A stretch of 64,000 nucleotides of DNA from NCBI RefSeq assembly GCF_026213295.1, contig NC_079418.1, positions 8,136,601 to 8,200,600 of the forward strand, read 5' to 3'. This document shows, piece after piece, positions 45,831 to 58,911 of the stretch (the first letter of the stretch is position 1; each line of letters begins with the position of its first letter). The position numbers were made by a program, and so were the translations under genes. The stretch is from Gadus chalcogrammus. Taxonomy: Eukaryota > Chordata > Actinopteri > Gadiformes > Gadidae. The notes below the pieces were generated by a model that was given only the letters and a program-made list of their open reading frames with translations, ran no database searches and was not told where the DNA came from.

Positions 45831-46160
45831 CTGAGGGAGAAAGGAGGAGATCTTAGAGAAGTTCTGCGGGATTTTGGATCGTGCTGCAGTAAATGAAAGT
45901 GCTTTTTGTTCCACCTCTGTTACATTTACATTAAGGGGATTTAAATATAAATATTAGAATAAACACAAGCATATATATGAACATATATGTATGCAAACAA
46001 CACAGCCATGTGGAAGAGAGATTGTGATCACATTCAACAGCGCATTGCATCAATTACTTTTACAGTGATTACGTTTACAGAAGTTGAAGTATTTACATGA
46101 ATTCATGAGGATTAATCTCAGAAATAATTTCCTCACTGATGATCCATTGCTAGCTTTACA
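45831..46160. other. filip1l intron sequence, nothing recognised
   Basis: AT-rich sequence upstream of the acceptor of the large filip1l exon. Confidence 0.45.
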
Positions 46161-46349
46161 ATTACATTTTAGGGCGTGTGGCAGACGCTTTCATCCAAAG
46201 TGACTAACAACCTTCATTCACACACCGATGGTGGAGTCAACAATGAAGGTGCCTTGCTCAGGGACACCTTGACACTCGCCGGGGATCAAACTAGCAACCT
46301 TCTGGTTACCAGTCAATCCACTCTACCTCCTTAGCTCCTGACCGCCACA
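46161..46349 (-). mobile_element. tRNA-derived SINE, minus strand
   Basis: Reverse complement shows the tRNA-like GAGCTAAGGAGGTAGAGTGG head, the GGTTGCTAGTTTGATCCCC box B region, the CTGAGCAAGGCACC body and the CACTTTGGATGAAAGCGTCT tail. The middle is shortened relative to the copy at 36993. A further tail-like fragment (AAGTCATTTTGGATAAAAGC) lies at 46457-46477. Confidence 0.8.
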
Positions 46350-46746
46350 AATCGAATACATCAGAAACTGTAAGTGCTTGGCACTTGTTTCTATGAAGAT
46401 CCTTTCTATTCCAACAGCAATATGTTGTTATTTCTCTCTCATCTGACAAATTATTGTAAGTCATTTTGGATAAAAGCGTTAATGTGAATGTAAAATTTGA
46501 TTCTGCTTGGCTCAAATTAAATTGCTTTTCATTCCACATCTGTTATAAATCGCACACATCTGAAACATTGTGTTTTTCACTCATACGTCGGAGAACTTGT
46601 GGGTTTGAATTCCGAGCTACTCTCCTTTGTTTCAAGGAGATCCAAGCCTCTATAAAGAAAACATTTGTTCCCAAAGCTACTCTGACCTGACCGAGATCTG
46701 AGGTCATGGAAAATTCACCAGGTCATAAAAAAACCTTCCCCTAGTA

Positions 46747-47095
46747 ACAGTGGCGGTTTTAGACACGGGCCACCCGGGCGGTGGCCCGGGGCGGCACTTT
46801 TTTAAGCCACGTGGGGGGCGGAACGACCAAGTAAATAAATAAATAATAATCTTGGCTGCGAAGCGGTTTTCTATTATCTATCATATCACTGTGGGGAATT
46901 GGCGCCCCCTGGCGCTCCTGCTCGTTGAGAAGGTGCCGTGCGCGGACGGAATGAAAGCAGACGGAATGAAACCCCCACTGAAGCCCGTAGGTTCACAAGT
47001 AGGTTCCCCCCCCCCCCCCCCCAATGCCTAGTAAGCATCTCAGGTCTGGCTCAAAATAGCCTTTCTTTCTCTCTAGCTCTGCCAGCGGCCCTGTT
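46747..47095. mobile_element. Possible hAT-like short element
   Basis: Begins CAGTGGCGGTTTTAGACACG, a start shared by a common fish repeat, followed by GGGCCACCCGGGCGGTGGCC, and appears to end near CTCTGCCAGCGGCCCTG. No matching 8-bp flanks found. A C-run lies at 47007-47022. Confidence 0.4.
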
Positions 47096-47242
47096 AAACG
47101 GTGAGTAAATTTGTCGGTTATTCCTGGTGAACATCAAGTCATGGCCTTGATCCCAGGACACCCAGTACAGCTTTTCCACTGACGTCTGGGACGGAATAGA
47201 AGGCTTTGAACAAACAAGAGAGAGGAAGCACGTCTCAAACTG

Positions 47243-47481
47243 GGCGACAGTAGCTTAGGAGGTAGAGCGGGTTGAGTGTTCACCGAAAGGTTGCTAGTTC
47301 GATGCCTGGCTCCTCCTAGGCGTCGAGGTGTCCCAGAGCAAGGCACCTCACCCTGACTGCTCCTGACGAGCTGGCTGTCACCCTGAAGGGTCGACTCGAC
47401 CGTCGGTGTGTCAATGTGTGTGTGAACCGTTGTGAGTCGTGTGCGGTAAAAGCGTTTGCTAAATCCCCTAAATGTAAATGA
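47243..47481 (+). mobile_element. tRNA-derived SINE, plus strand
   Basis: Head GTAGCTTAGGAGGTAGAGCG, box B region AGGTTGCTAGTTCGATGCC, body TGCTCCTGACGAGCTGGCTG and tail GTGAGTCGTGTGCGGTAAAA, the tail diverged from the GTCGCTTTGGATAAA form. Confidence 0.88.
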
Positions 47482-47639
47482 AACATGCTGCACTCATTTC
47501 CTTCGAGAATGTTCCTGGATAACGTTTACTACTCAGATCAGTTAATTTCGATCGAATAATTCCAATTTTGACAAGACATTTGTAATGTTGCTTCCCGAAG
47601 TTCTACGGATGTTTCTGGAAACTGTTAACAAATCTCCAT

Positions 47640-47932
<293 letters not shown>

Positions 47933-48064
47933 GTTGGCGTGTCTCCGTGGCGATCTTTCTGTTTACTTTAGCGTGTTATCTCGGCGGTCCATGTTTTACT
48001 AATGATGTCATCGGGCTATCCGTACTGACAAATGGTACTGGCCTCTGGATCAACGTACACAGAT

Positions 48065-48189
<125 letters not shown>

Positions 48190-48378
48190 ATGAAATGAAT
48201 GACGGTGCTATGCTTTATGAATGACCACAGAGAAACAGACGCACAAACAGACACATACACAAACACACACTTTGATCTACACACACTCATGCACAAACAC
48301 ACACACACACCAACACAGAAACAGACCCACAAACGTACACATAACCAAACACACACAGAAACAAACAAAGGTGCATAC

Positions 48379-50849
48379 CAGAGATGGAAATAAACTTTTT
48401 TGCCCACCAGCCACTGTGGGTTAAAAATCTACCAGCCACTCATCTTTTTTACCAGCCACTTTTTATACGCTATATATTTTTTTAATATATGCGTACATTT
48501 TAAACAATATAATAGTAACAATAGATAACAAAGTGTTTTTCATACACATCTTTTTTTCCATCAGAAGTGATTTTTACTGTAAGTAGGTTCTACCAAGGAA
48601 CTGAGTTGAAAATGTTACACTCTTACCGCAAATGATAAACAATACACAGGTGTCTGCCATGTTAAGTCATGTTTATTTCAAAGGTGTTACGATGACAAGT
48701 TTGGGGATAATTCATCTATACAAAGTATTTTCAATAAAAAACAAATTGACATATTAACAATAAAACAACATGCCTTGCTACACCATCATAACATGTTATT
48801 TACATGTGACTGCATACAAATGTGTCCACAGACCTGGTAACTAACGTATGATAGTAAGCATTATTGGCCCTTAACACTAATATTCAGAAAAAACACAGCC
48901 TCAAAAGGCTATTGGCTTAAGCAATACAAGTAGAGGCATATACTTGAACTTTATACCCTGAACTTTTAAACGTTGCAAACGTGCAAAAACATAATTATAT
49001 ATTTATGTGGCATTCAGTCCAATGCTGAAAATATATCTGTGGCATTAGGCCAATGCTGTGGTAATGTGTGTAAAGTATGACCAAGTTTCTGTTCAATAGT
49101 CTAGGTAGAACTTTATCAATCCCCTGTAGGAGAAATGTGTGAAATATTTGTCCCTATAAAACAATAATGGTAAAAAAATAAATACAAAACACGACGGTAA
49201 CTGAGTAAGTCAAACCGTCCAATCTGAAGGCTCTACTTAACCACTCCCCCTACTCACTTCCACCAATGCAAAGCAAACAGAACTGAGTAGGGGAGGGCGT
49301 AGCCTAACTAGTTTGTGAACGACCCAGAGAAACGCAACGCAAATTCAATGTGAACATGTATAAAATAAAATCCAGGACGATTTTGAAATTCCGCAAAACA
49401 TTTTTTAAAAGTGTCACAAAAAGAGGGCATGTCCGGGCAAAAGAGGACGTCTGGTTACCCTACGTACGGGAAACACATTTGATTCCTACCTGTAACACTG
49501 TTAAATAGCGGCCCAAATTGGTGGGCGCTATCCTGGTAATTTCTCTGCATGAGAAATACGAAGTGTGGCGTGTGAGCGTGTGCATGGGTTGAATTCATGG
49601 GGCAAGCCCCAGGAATCTCACACTTCCGGCTTCCATGAAAGAGAACCAAACTAATTCACACAAAACCGTTCATGCAAATCTTGCATCAAAAGTTAATTTA
49701 AGGAAGTTCTCTCCAGTCACCCTGAAAGTAGTTCGTAGCGCTTTAATTTGCAGTGTCAGAGAATTCTGAGTAATCTGAATGCTACTAAATTCTCAGAATT
49801 CTGACACTGCAAATTATTGCACGCTAGTGAATTACTTTAACTAAAACCCGGTCTAAAAAATTACAAAAACTCGACATCGCGACCAGGCCACAAATGACTG
49901 GTGAGAACCTTCTTAAATGAACCTTTAATGCTGGATTTAATTATCAGAATTCGGATTGATCCAAGTATTCTTACTTTATTATCAGAATGCTGAATTTTAT
50001 CTCACAATTCAGACTTTATTAGCCTATTCGATTTCTGAATTAAAATTCTTGTGATGAATAATCTACATTTGTACAGTTGATGTGCAGCACTTTAATTCCC
50101 GTCAACTTTTTTTTCCTAACACCAACACTAAACGTCATTTGCGTCAGTAAATGCGCCGGGAATTTGTGTGCCGCAGACAGATGCGCCGACACCATGTAAA
50201 CAAACCGGGCACTCACGAGGAAAGCTGGAGGTTGTATTGATGTTGAATGTTACATTTCCTTGTTCAATTTTTTTTTAATTAATTTTGAATGTTACATTTT
50301 CTATGTTAAATCCCAAATAAATTGTTGACATTTCGATACGAAAGCCGGAGACTCCATCATTAAATGTATTCGTTTTCGCGGTTATTTAGCTTCTTCGCCT
50401 CCGGAAAAAAAGCGACCGCATTGCATTCTGGTATACGGGAGTAACATGTAGGGCACATGTACACTCAAATTTGGGGTATTTTAAGTGCACTATATAGTGC
50501 ATGAAATTAACCACTGCGAATTCGATCACCACTACAAAATGGCGAGCACCCTATATAGTGCACTATATCCGTGATAGGGAACGAATTCGAACACAGATAT
50601 GGTCTCACGCCGATGTGTTAGACTTGAGAGCCCTGTTACCGGTATATTATCCCGGATGTTGACAGTCGCAGTTCAGCAAAAGGGGCGTAGAAGAAGAAGG
50701 GGGCCGGATGTTGACAGTAAAGGTTGTAGAACTGCAGCGCCATATGACGAATGTATTAAATATGCAAATTAGATCGGACCTGACTGGAAAGTATTACCCG
50801 ACACAGTGGCGTATGAAGTGACACAATTCACTGTTAATTTCCATCCCTG
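48379..50849. mobile_element. 2.5-kb hAT-type non-autonomous transposon
   Basis: Ends CAGAGATGGAAATAAAC and GTTAATTTCCATCCCTG are inverted with few mismatches. The flanks GTGCATAC (48371-48378) and GTGCACAC (50850-50857) agree at 7 of 8. The interior is AT-rich without a transposase frame and holds two probable passengers: a 24-bp-arm hairpin near 49751-49822 and a MITE-like block with GCACTATATAGTGC near 50490-50570. The repeated ACCAGCCACT words at the left end are typical of the family. Confidence 0.78.
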
Positions 50850-50851
50850 GT

Positions 50852-51296
<445 letters not shown>

Positions 51297-51676
51297 CCCT
51301 AACACAGATCCACAAACACAGACCCGGAACCAGGCTTTTAGTGCCTAATGGCCATGCCTCTCCCAATCCCCTCCCCCCCCACCCCCCACCCACCCACACA
51401 CACACTGTCTGTCTGCCTGTCTGTCTCTCTAACCCTCTCACTGTGATTGGACGGCACTGTGGATCAGAGTGAGCGTACGTTAAACTGCTGACCACTGATT
51501 GCTCAACGAGCAACAGGTGTGCAGCCTCCCCCAGCCCCCAGAGTCCAATCACACTCCAGGTGAGGCTGCTGAGACCACACCCTAGTTCTCCCTTTCACTC
51601 TCCCCCTTTCTCTCCCTTTTTCTCCCCCATTTCTCTCCCCTTCTCTCACCCGCATTTTCTCTTTCTCCCACTCACT

Positions 51677-51800
<124 letters not shown>

Positions 51801-52189
51801 TCACCCTACATCAGTGTTAATCCCCTCCCTACTCCACTCTGATAACATCAAGCGATAGCGCTTGATGTTATTTGATCTTTCCCACCACTGGGGGTATGAT
51901 AAACACTCCGTTGCCGGGGGTTACGCAAATGTGTTCCTCAAACCCTTGTCACGCAGACAGGTCCAGCCTCGTTGATAAGAGGTTGTATCTACAATTAGGT
52001 CAGGGTTAGAAGGTTTAAATCAAGAATACAAACAATACGTTCTTCATTATAGCACAGATTCTCCCTCTCCTTGTGTTTAGCTACTGTCTATCCCTCTCTT
52101 CTCCCCATCCAATCGTAACTTCCATCCACTCTCAAACCGTCAGCTCCCTGCTGCTGCTGATTTCATTTCCTCTACACACTTGGGTAAGG

Positions 52190-52307
<118 letters not shown>

Positions 52308-52562
52308 CCACTCCTTCTGAAATGCTTATCTCCTAAACAAATGTAAAATCTAAAACCAAAGTACAAGTCGGAGTACACAAGATCTACAACATCAATGCTA
52401 GATTACTATACTACAATAATATTTTACTATTAATATTGTGTAAGTGTGTGCATTGTCTAGGGTGGAATTAATAACTAACAAATTATAATTAACAACACTG
52501 GAAACTTATTTGTAATAACTATTATTTCCTGGATTGTCTTCATTTTGTACATCTCAAATTAA

Positions 52563-54394
52563 AGGTTGGGTATGGAATTTGGTTTTTTGGCCATTTTTGC
52601 AAAATTACTTGAAATCCTTATCATAACCCGCTTACAGCCACTGAGTTAGAAGTACTGACATGAAAATTAAACAAGTCAATCATCTGTGGAACGGGCAGGG
52701 CTCGAAAAACTCCAGCCAATCATTTGGATTGCCACCTCGTTGCATTGGACAGTAAGTACGTCAATCAAACGGTCGTACTGCACTCCCCCTCCCCCGCGCC
52801 CCGCGTGCGATCCCTTCGTGCAGTACTCGTGACCCAGAGCTCGTGACCCAGAGCAAGCTCCTGTTTGTTGTTATCCTGCGGTAGCTACTGGAACTAGTTA
52901 ATCCACATTTGGACCTAGCAGTAGAAGACAATTTCCATGGCAGACAAGACGCCACCATCCCCACCACCACCACCACCACCACCAGCAAAGAGAAGGAAAA
53001 CTCTTTTTCAGAGAGTAATTGATAATAAAAACGCTGAAAGAGAAAAACTGAAATCAAGAATAATCCTAGGCGCTGCTTTCGAACGTTGGCGGCCACTGAA
53101 GGACGAGAAGGGTCTAAAAACCGATGCTTGTGTGGCGGTTGACCTAGTTTCAAAGTTTATACCGTTTATACTCGGTAATACCGGTGTTGAGACGAGTGTA
53201 TTACTCGTTGTGAAAATGTCCACACCGCAGCAACCCTAGTGAAAACCAGGACTTCCAATACAATTATATGAAACAAACATACATTTTCTAAAAATAGTAA
53301 TGATTTATGTGACCGTTTAATGTTTATAACATCTGGTGCAACCATAGCCGCGAGAACGTATTCTCAGCAGGGGGTGCTGGGAAAAAAAAAACTCAGCCTG
53401 CACTAGACTCGCAACTCGTTACATTGATAAAAAATATATATAGCAGCGCAGCTCAATTACACCAGTGCATGCGCGCACAGTTGAAAATCGATCGTTGTGT
53501 TCACTTCCTTCACACCATGGTTCACATCCAGCTGCTCACAGAACAAGTTTAGCGCACCACCGCTACCCTCACACTTTTTCATATAACCTTTTTTCAGCAC
53601 TAGGTCATATGAGCATTAAATAAATGCTGCGTCTCAAAATGCCTTGGACAGCAGCGAGGATGACTCGCTTTGCCACGGGCCGAAACAGTTCGGAGCGACC
53701 ACAGCCAGAGCGAACACAGCGGGGCAGAGGAGTGTCAGGAATAGTCTTTGGTGTACACACACGGCCTATTTTCACTACTGTTTAGTGGCAATGCAGTGTT
53801 TTATTCTATGCCTTTTTATTTTCGTATATTATTTCAATGAATACAATTTATTTAGGCCCTATTCATAAAAACAAGATCTGGTCTTCAAATCTTTTTTCCA
53901 AATATAGGTCGTCTTACAATGGGGTTTGTGTTTATATTCGGACCAATACGGTACAACGGGCGCTCACATGACGTTAAGCATTTCCTGGTGCATAATGTGA
54001 CGCTTCAGAACCTAAAATCCCGTTTCTCCCCGTTGACACGACAACACATAACCGGCGTTTTCAGAAATCTCCACTTTGGCAGGAGTTTTTAGAAATGATC
54101 GTTTTCTGTGATAAGACAGGGCCTCGGACAGGGGGTGTTGCAGCACCCCCAAAACCCCTACTTCCCGTGGTACTGGGTGCAACTTACAGCTGAATGTAGT
54201 GCCATGTTTTTAAACGAAAACCTACGCTAGCCTGGCTCGCTCTCGCGCATCTCTGTTCGCGCTCGTGCATGATTGCGCGTCCAGGTACTTGGAATGGGTG
54301 GAGTCAGAGTCAGCGTTGAAGGAGAGGGGGTAGGACCATTTGAGTTGTGTATTTTCAAAATCTGCTGGCGTTTCGCAAATCGCGTACCCAACCT
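52563..54394. mobile_element. 1.8-kb TTAA-target element with a short reading frame (piggyBac-like)
   Basis: Inverted ends AGGTTGGGTATGGAATTTG and CAAATCGCGTACCCAACCT sit between TTAA duplications (52559-52562, 54395-54398). A 100-codon plus-strand frame (52937-53239) starts MADKTP, has a proline run, then a basic segment KRRKTLFQRVIDNKNAERE and GAAFERWRPLKDEKGLKTDA. That last block resembles proteins annotated in many fish genomes near repeats, which I take as element-derived rather than a host gene. Inner sequence around 53345-54165 (GGGGGTGCTGGG versus CAGCACCCCC) may be a further nested insertion. Confidence 0.7.
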
Positions 54395-54398
54395 TTAA

Positions 54399-55415
54399 AT
54401 AGATCCAATTTTTAATCATCCTTACAAGCAAATTATATTCCAGTGCTTTTGTTGGTGTCAACTGTACTGGGAACTATTACAGTTGAAAGAGCAGCAAAGT
54501 GTTGCTGTTCTTATTTTCTGAATTCTGCCTAAATTATTCTCTTACTTTTTGAGATGTATCTTCATTTTTGGAATCACTTTTTCTAAGTCGCCTTTGGACT
54601 AAAGTGCCTGCTATCGAATTGAATGCAACATAACATTCATTCAGCATTCAACATTCCCTGGGACAAAATATCTGAGCACAGAATTTCTTCACCTGATCTA
54701 AAAAATATATTTAAATCTGTGTATGTATTAAAGAAAAAAGTAATTGTAACTCCATAACTGTCCTCAACAGTGTCTGTATGAAACATTTAAACAACTTAAA
54801 GATAATTACCGGTACACAACTCAAAAGTTATGGTGAAACCCATTAAACTCTTCCGACATTTAATTAAACGTTATTGCGGTAGAAATAAACGGTTGCAACA
54901 GAGTTTCAACCAAAAAAGAAAACAACATCTGAGTTTACCTTTACATTCAGGGCGTTTAACAGACGCTTTTATCCAAAGTGACTTATAATAAGTACATTTG
55001 TCGGACGAAAGAGAAACAACAATATATCTCTTTCGGTACGGTAAGGATGTTCATAGAACCAAGTGCCAAGCACTATCCATCACTAGGTTAACCCATTCCC
55101 CAGACACCTCAAAGATAGCTATCATATGACGTTACACAACTAGTGACTTAAAGAGATGAACCATAGGAGGAACTCTGGACAGTCTCCAAAAGTTACAACA
55201 ACACAACGAATCCTCTCTCATCTCATCCATAACGGCTGTTTCATATTTACATTGAAACATCTGTCCATCGTGACCTAACACCAGGCGGATCCAACTCTGT
55301 CCTAAACATCTGTACTACCCAGAGAACATCACCGGAGACAACACCGACCTGAGCGACCTGAAATCCTCTGTTGTCGAACTTCTTTCTCTGGCTTAGTCAA
55401 CGATAAGTCTTTCTA
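54399..55415. other. Intergenic or intronic AT-rich sequence
   Basis: No gene seen. A minus-strand SINE/LINE-type tail fragment (GGCGTTTAACAGACGCTTTT, 54950-54970) and a tail-like TAAGTCGCCTTTGGACTAAA at about 54584 are present. Confidence 0.45.
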
Positions 55416-55418
55416 ATG

Positions 55419-55455
<37 letters not shown>

Positions 55456-55456
55456 G
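55416..55456. repeat. (AAT)n microsatellite
   Basis: About 13 AAT units. Confidence 0.95.
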
Positions 55457-55544
55457 TATTCTTATTATTATTAGTTAGAGGTTTGTTTTTTTCTCAGTTA
55501 GAGGTTTTCTCTCAGTGTTAGGGCGATCTCAGCAAAGGATGTTA

Positions 55545-56140
55545 TAAAACACCGGTAAAGTTATCTTAACTCAGAAGGTTTTAATGCTACTAGTTAAGTT
55601 ATCTTATCCAAACAGGCTATAATAACACTATCTAAATCCAGAAGGTTTTAATGAAACTGGTTAAGTTATCTTAACCCCGGTTTTAAAAACTGGTTAAAAT
55701 ATTTTAACTCAGAATGTTTTAATAATCCTAGTTAATTTATCTTAACTCAGAAGGCTATAATAATATTAGTTAAGTTATCTTAACTCAGACTGCTATAATA
55801 ATACCAGTTAAGATGATCTAAACATATATATATTGACATACAGGATACCTGTATTTCAATTATGGCACCTATTGCACTCCTGAACATCCCTGGAAGAAGT
55901 TTTTTCTCGCCCTTATGGGGGCTAGGGTAAAGGGGGGTGTCATATATATTTGGCCTGTTAGGTCCTTGGAGACTGTTATGGGGATTAAGGGCTATACAAA
56001 TAAAATGTAATTGAATTAAAACACAGTAGGTTATAATAATACCAGTTAGGATGATCTAAACCCAGGAGGTTAAACTTTAACACTGGTTAAGTTACCTTTA
56101 CAGAAGGTTATAAAAACACTGGTTACGTTATCTCAACCCA
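55545..56140. repeat. Degenerate ~40-45-bp AT-rich minisatellite with an insertion
   Basis: Units of the form GGTTATAATAACACTGGTTA plus AGTTATCTTAACTCAGAA, about ten in all, at 55545-55830 and 56020-56140. Between them lies about 190 bp with CTCGCCCTTATGGGGGCTAG and ending GGGCTATACAAATAAAATGT, a tail like that of L2-type LINE/SINE elements. Confidence 0.75.
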
Positions 56141-56399
56141 GAGAGACAAAGTTTTGATTAGGATCCATTGCAGTTAACATGTTGACAATTCTTGACAAGT
56201 TTTATCTCCTTTTTAAGTCCACAAAAAGTTTCATGTTAACAGCCAGCGTGCCTACCTTGAGTTCCGTCCTCTCTCTCTCTCCCTCGCACCGGTCTAAAGG
56301 GTGTGTGTGTGATAGTCCCTCAGCACTCGCCCCCTCTCGCTCTCTCCCACTCTCTCTCGCCCCGGTCTAAATGATTATGATAGTCTCCGAGTACAAGCC

Positions 56400-56600
<201 letters not shown>

Positions 56601-56726
56601 GACATTCCGACAGGCAGACCAAACAATGAGCGATGTGCGCTCTGCCTGCACACCATTACATCATCAGCATGCCCTTATAAGGACGGGTTTTTCAGAGGCT
56701 CGCAAAGTGTGTATGTTAAAGAGAGG

Positions 56727-56772
<46 letters not shown>

Positions 56773-56943
56773 ATGCTTGTTTTTGCTGCTGCTGTGTGTG
56801 TGCGAGAGAGAAATTTTGCTGTTGCGTCTGTCTGCCTGTGGTGTGGTTTGTGTATGTTTGTCACTGAGCGTAGAAAAGACCTGCACATACGTGTGACCAG
56901 AAGTGTGTGTATCTTGTACACGTGTGAACATAAGTGAAAGGAG

Positions 56944-57050
<107 letters not shown>

Positions 57051-57514
57051 CTTTTTGTGTGTGTCTGTGTTTGCACAGTAGCATCCTGTTGTGATGTCAT
57101 CGTATATTAGCAACACGTTTACACCTCACTAATTATCGTAAAGTTGTGCGTTTGTGTGCTTGTGCGCAATCCCTGCGTGGACATGATGGGTGTCTTTTTT
57201 TTGTATAAATTGAGTGGATCTTGGACTCTCTATACAATGTGTCTGTGTGTATGTGTGTCTGTGTCATTTAGTGTCATTCTGTGTGTGTGTGTGTGTGTGC
57301 GTGTGTGTGTGTGTTCGGTTGAGGGTGTGTCTGACCAACCCAGTCGCCAAGAAAATACGTTGACGGTGTACGTTTCCATGAACACTGGATACGTAGCATT
57401 TCAACGTAAAAAATAGCGTGTTATACCTACAGTATCCACGCGTGCCGCTGTGGAGGCGGGTTTCGGGGTTTGGGTTTCACGGCTCTCGCTGCAAATTGTG
57501 GACACGATTGTTTA

Positions 57515-57668
57515 GGGGGGGGGGGGGGAGGTAGACTGTTGTTGACCGGGGAGGGGGGGGGGGGAGACACGTTAGTTGAGGGGGGGGACCATAGATATAC
57601 ATAGAATCTATGGGGGGGGGGACGACACGTTTGCTGAGGGGGGGGGAGACACGTTTGTAGGGGGGGGC
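57515..57668. repeat. G-run tandem repeat
   Basis: Repeats of GACACGTTTGTAGGGGGGGG type with runs of 7 to 11 guanines. Possibly assembly-sensitive and G-quadruplex prone. Confidence 0.8.
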
Positions 57669-57733
57669 ACGCTCGACAACGAGAGTTGGTTTTTATTGAA
57701 CGCTCGACAACGAGAGTTGGTTTTTATTGAACG
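57669..57733. repeat. Perfect 31-bp tandem duplication
   Basis: CGCTCGACAACGAGAGTTGG followed by TTTTTATTGAA occurs twice in succession (57670 and 57701). Confidence 0.9.
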
Positions 57734-57970
57734 AGACTTCAACACGGAACAGCTGCACGAAACGATGGTCACGTCACTCTCGGTGACGGTGTCGACAACA
57801 ATGAACACACGAACAATGTTAATAGAACAACACACAACCACATAACATCCCGAACCCATTAACCCCACTTAATCCTAACAACAAAACAAGTTAACAAAAG
57901 CCCCTTTTGTCAACTGACAACCCCAATTCCCAGAATCCCCCGCGGCTCCGGAACACGGCGTAGCCTATAT

Positions 57971-58243
57971 TAATCTTTATTATCTGAATGGGAAATGCAA
58001 TATTTTAGGAGAGATACACCATTAAACGCGTTTCTAATGACATTTCTAGCGAGAAATGTACATTTTCCTTACATAATCTTCAGTCAGTGAATGTGTATGA
58101 TCTTTATTAATCTTTATTATCTGAATGGGAAATGCAATATTTTAGGACCGATTCACCGTTAAACGTGTTTCTAATAACATTTCTAGCGAGAAATATACTT
58201 TTTACTTGCATAATCTTCAGTCAGTGATTGTGTCTGATCTTTA
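57971..58243. repeat. ~137-bp tandem duplication, two units
   Basis: TAATCTTTATTATCTGAATG begins each unit (57971 and 58108) and GATCTTTA ends them. About 90% identical by eye. Confidence 0.88.
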
Positions 58244-58539
58244 GTTTTATAGTTATTAGGATTTGATCGGCTCGCTCGCATGTTTCAACGACGTCAGGTT
58301 GTTAGGAATAGGGACGCTGCTTTCGCTAAACTAGCAGCTCACGTGCTTCTTGCGTTTGTGTTATTAAACTGTTACTTTATGTAACTTTAAATGATATCAT
58401 CTTGTTAGAAACACGTATATCTGAGAGCCAACCCAGTCGCCAAAAGCATACGTTGACAGTGTACGTTTTGTGAACACTGGATTACGTCGCATTTCAACAT
58501 AAAATAGCGTGTTATACACACACACGCACGCACACACAC

Positions 58540-58598
58540 ACACAAGCACACACACGCACACGCACGCACAGACACACACAGACACAGACACAGACACA

Positions 58599-58665
<67 letters not shown>

Positions 58666-58668
58666 ACG
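58540..58668. repeat. (CA)n / (CAGA) microsatellite
   Basis: CA-rich run with ACACAGAC and ACACACGC variants and a pure (CA)n core at about 58600-58655. Confidence 0.93.
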
Positions 58669-58911
58669 GTGCATTTCGCTGCTAAAACAACAACAAAAAA
58701 ATATTCCCCCAAATATTATTACTAAAGAACCGTTTTCCAAAGAACGAAATGTAAACCAATGCATTCTGAATGGGAGTGTTTCTCCGATTTTTCCATGCTA
58801 CACAGAACGAAATGTAAACCCATGCAAATAAAGACTTCATGGTCATAATAATTTAAATATCATTAATCTCCTGAGTGTGTTGGGTGGTATTCTATTTTTT
58901 TCAACGGGGCT

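Larger units (their letters stand above)
57329..58517. repeat. Pair of ~95-bp direct repeats 1.1 kb apart
   Basis: CAACCCAGTCGCCAAGAAAA (57337) to AAAATAGCGTGTTATAC (57427) recurs at 58427-58517 with about ten changes. Between them lie the G-rich repeats, a 31-bp tandem and a 137-bp tandem described separately. Confidence 0.8.

Noticed and set aside
44362..45834. 490-codon serine-rich plus-strand frame
   Set aside because: It is antisense to the coiled-coil filip1l exon; Glu/Lys/Leu-rich coding on one strand commonly leaves an open Ser/Leu-rich frame on the other.
42939..45914. Start codon of filip1l at 45914
   Set aside because: A good acceptor at 45831 precedes the family-conserved sequence and the 28 codons before it are unlike the protein family, so that ATG lies in the intron.
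53644..53868. 74-codon frame in the TTAA element
   Set aside because: No domain; it spans AT-rich non-conserved sequence with a hydrophobic end arising from T-rich codons.
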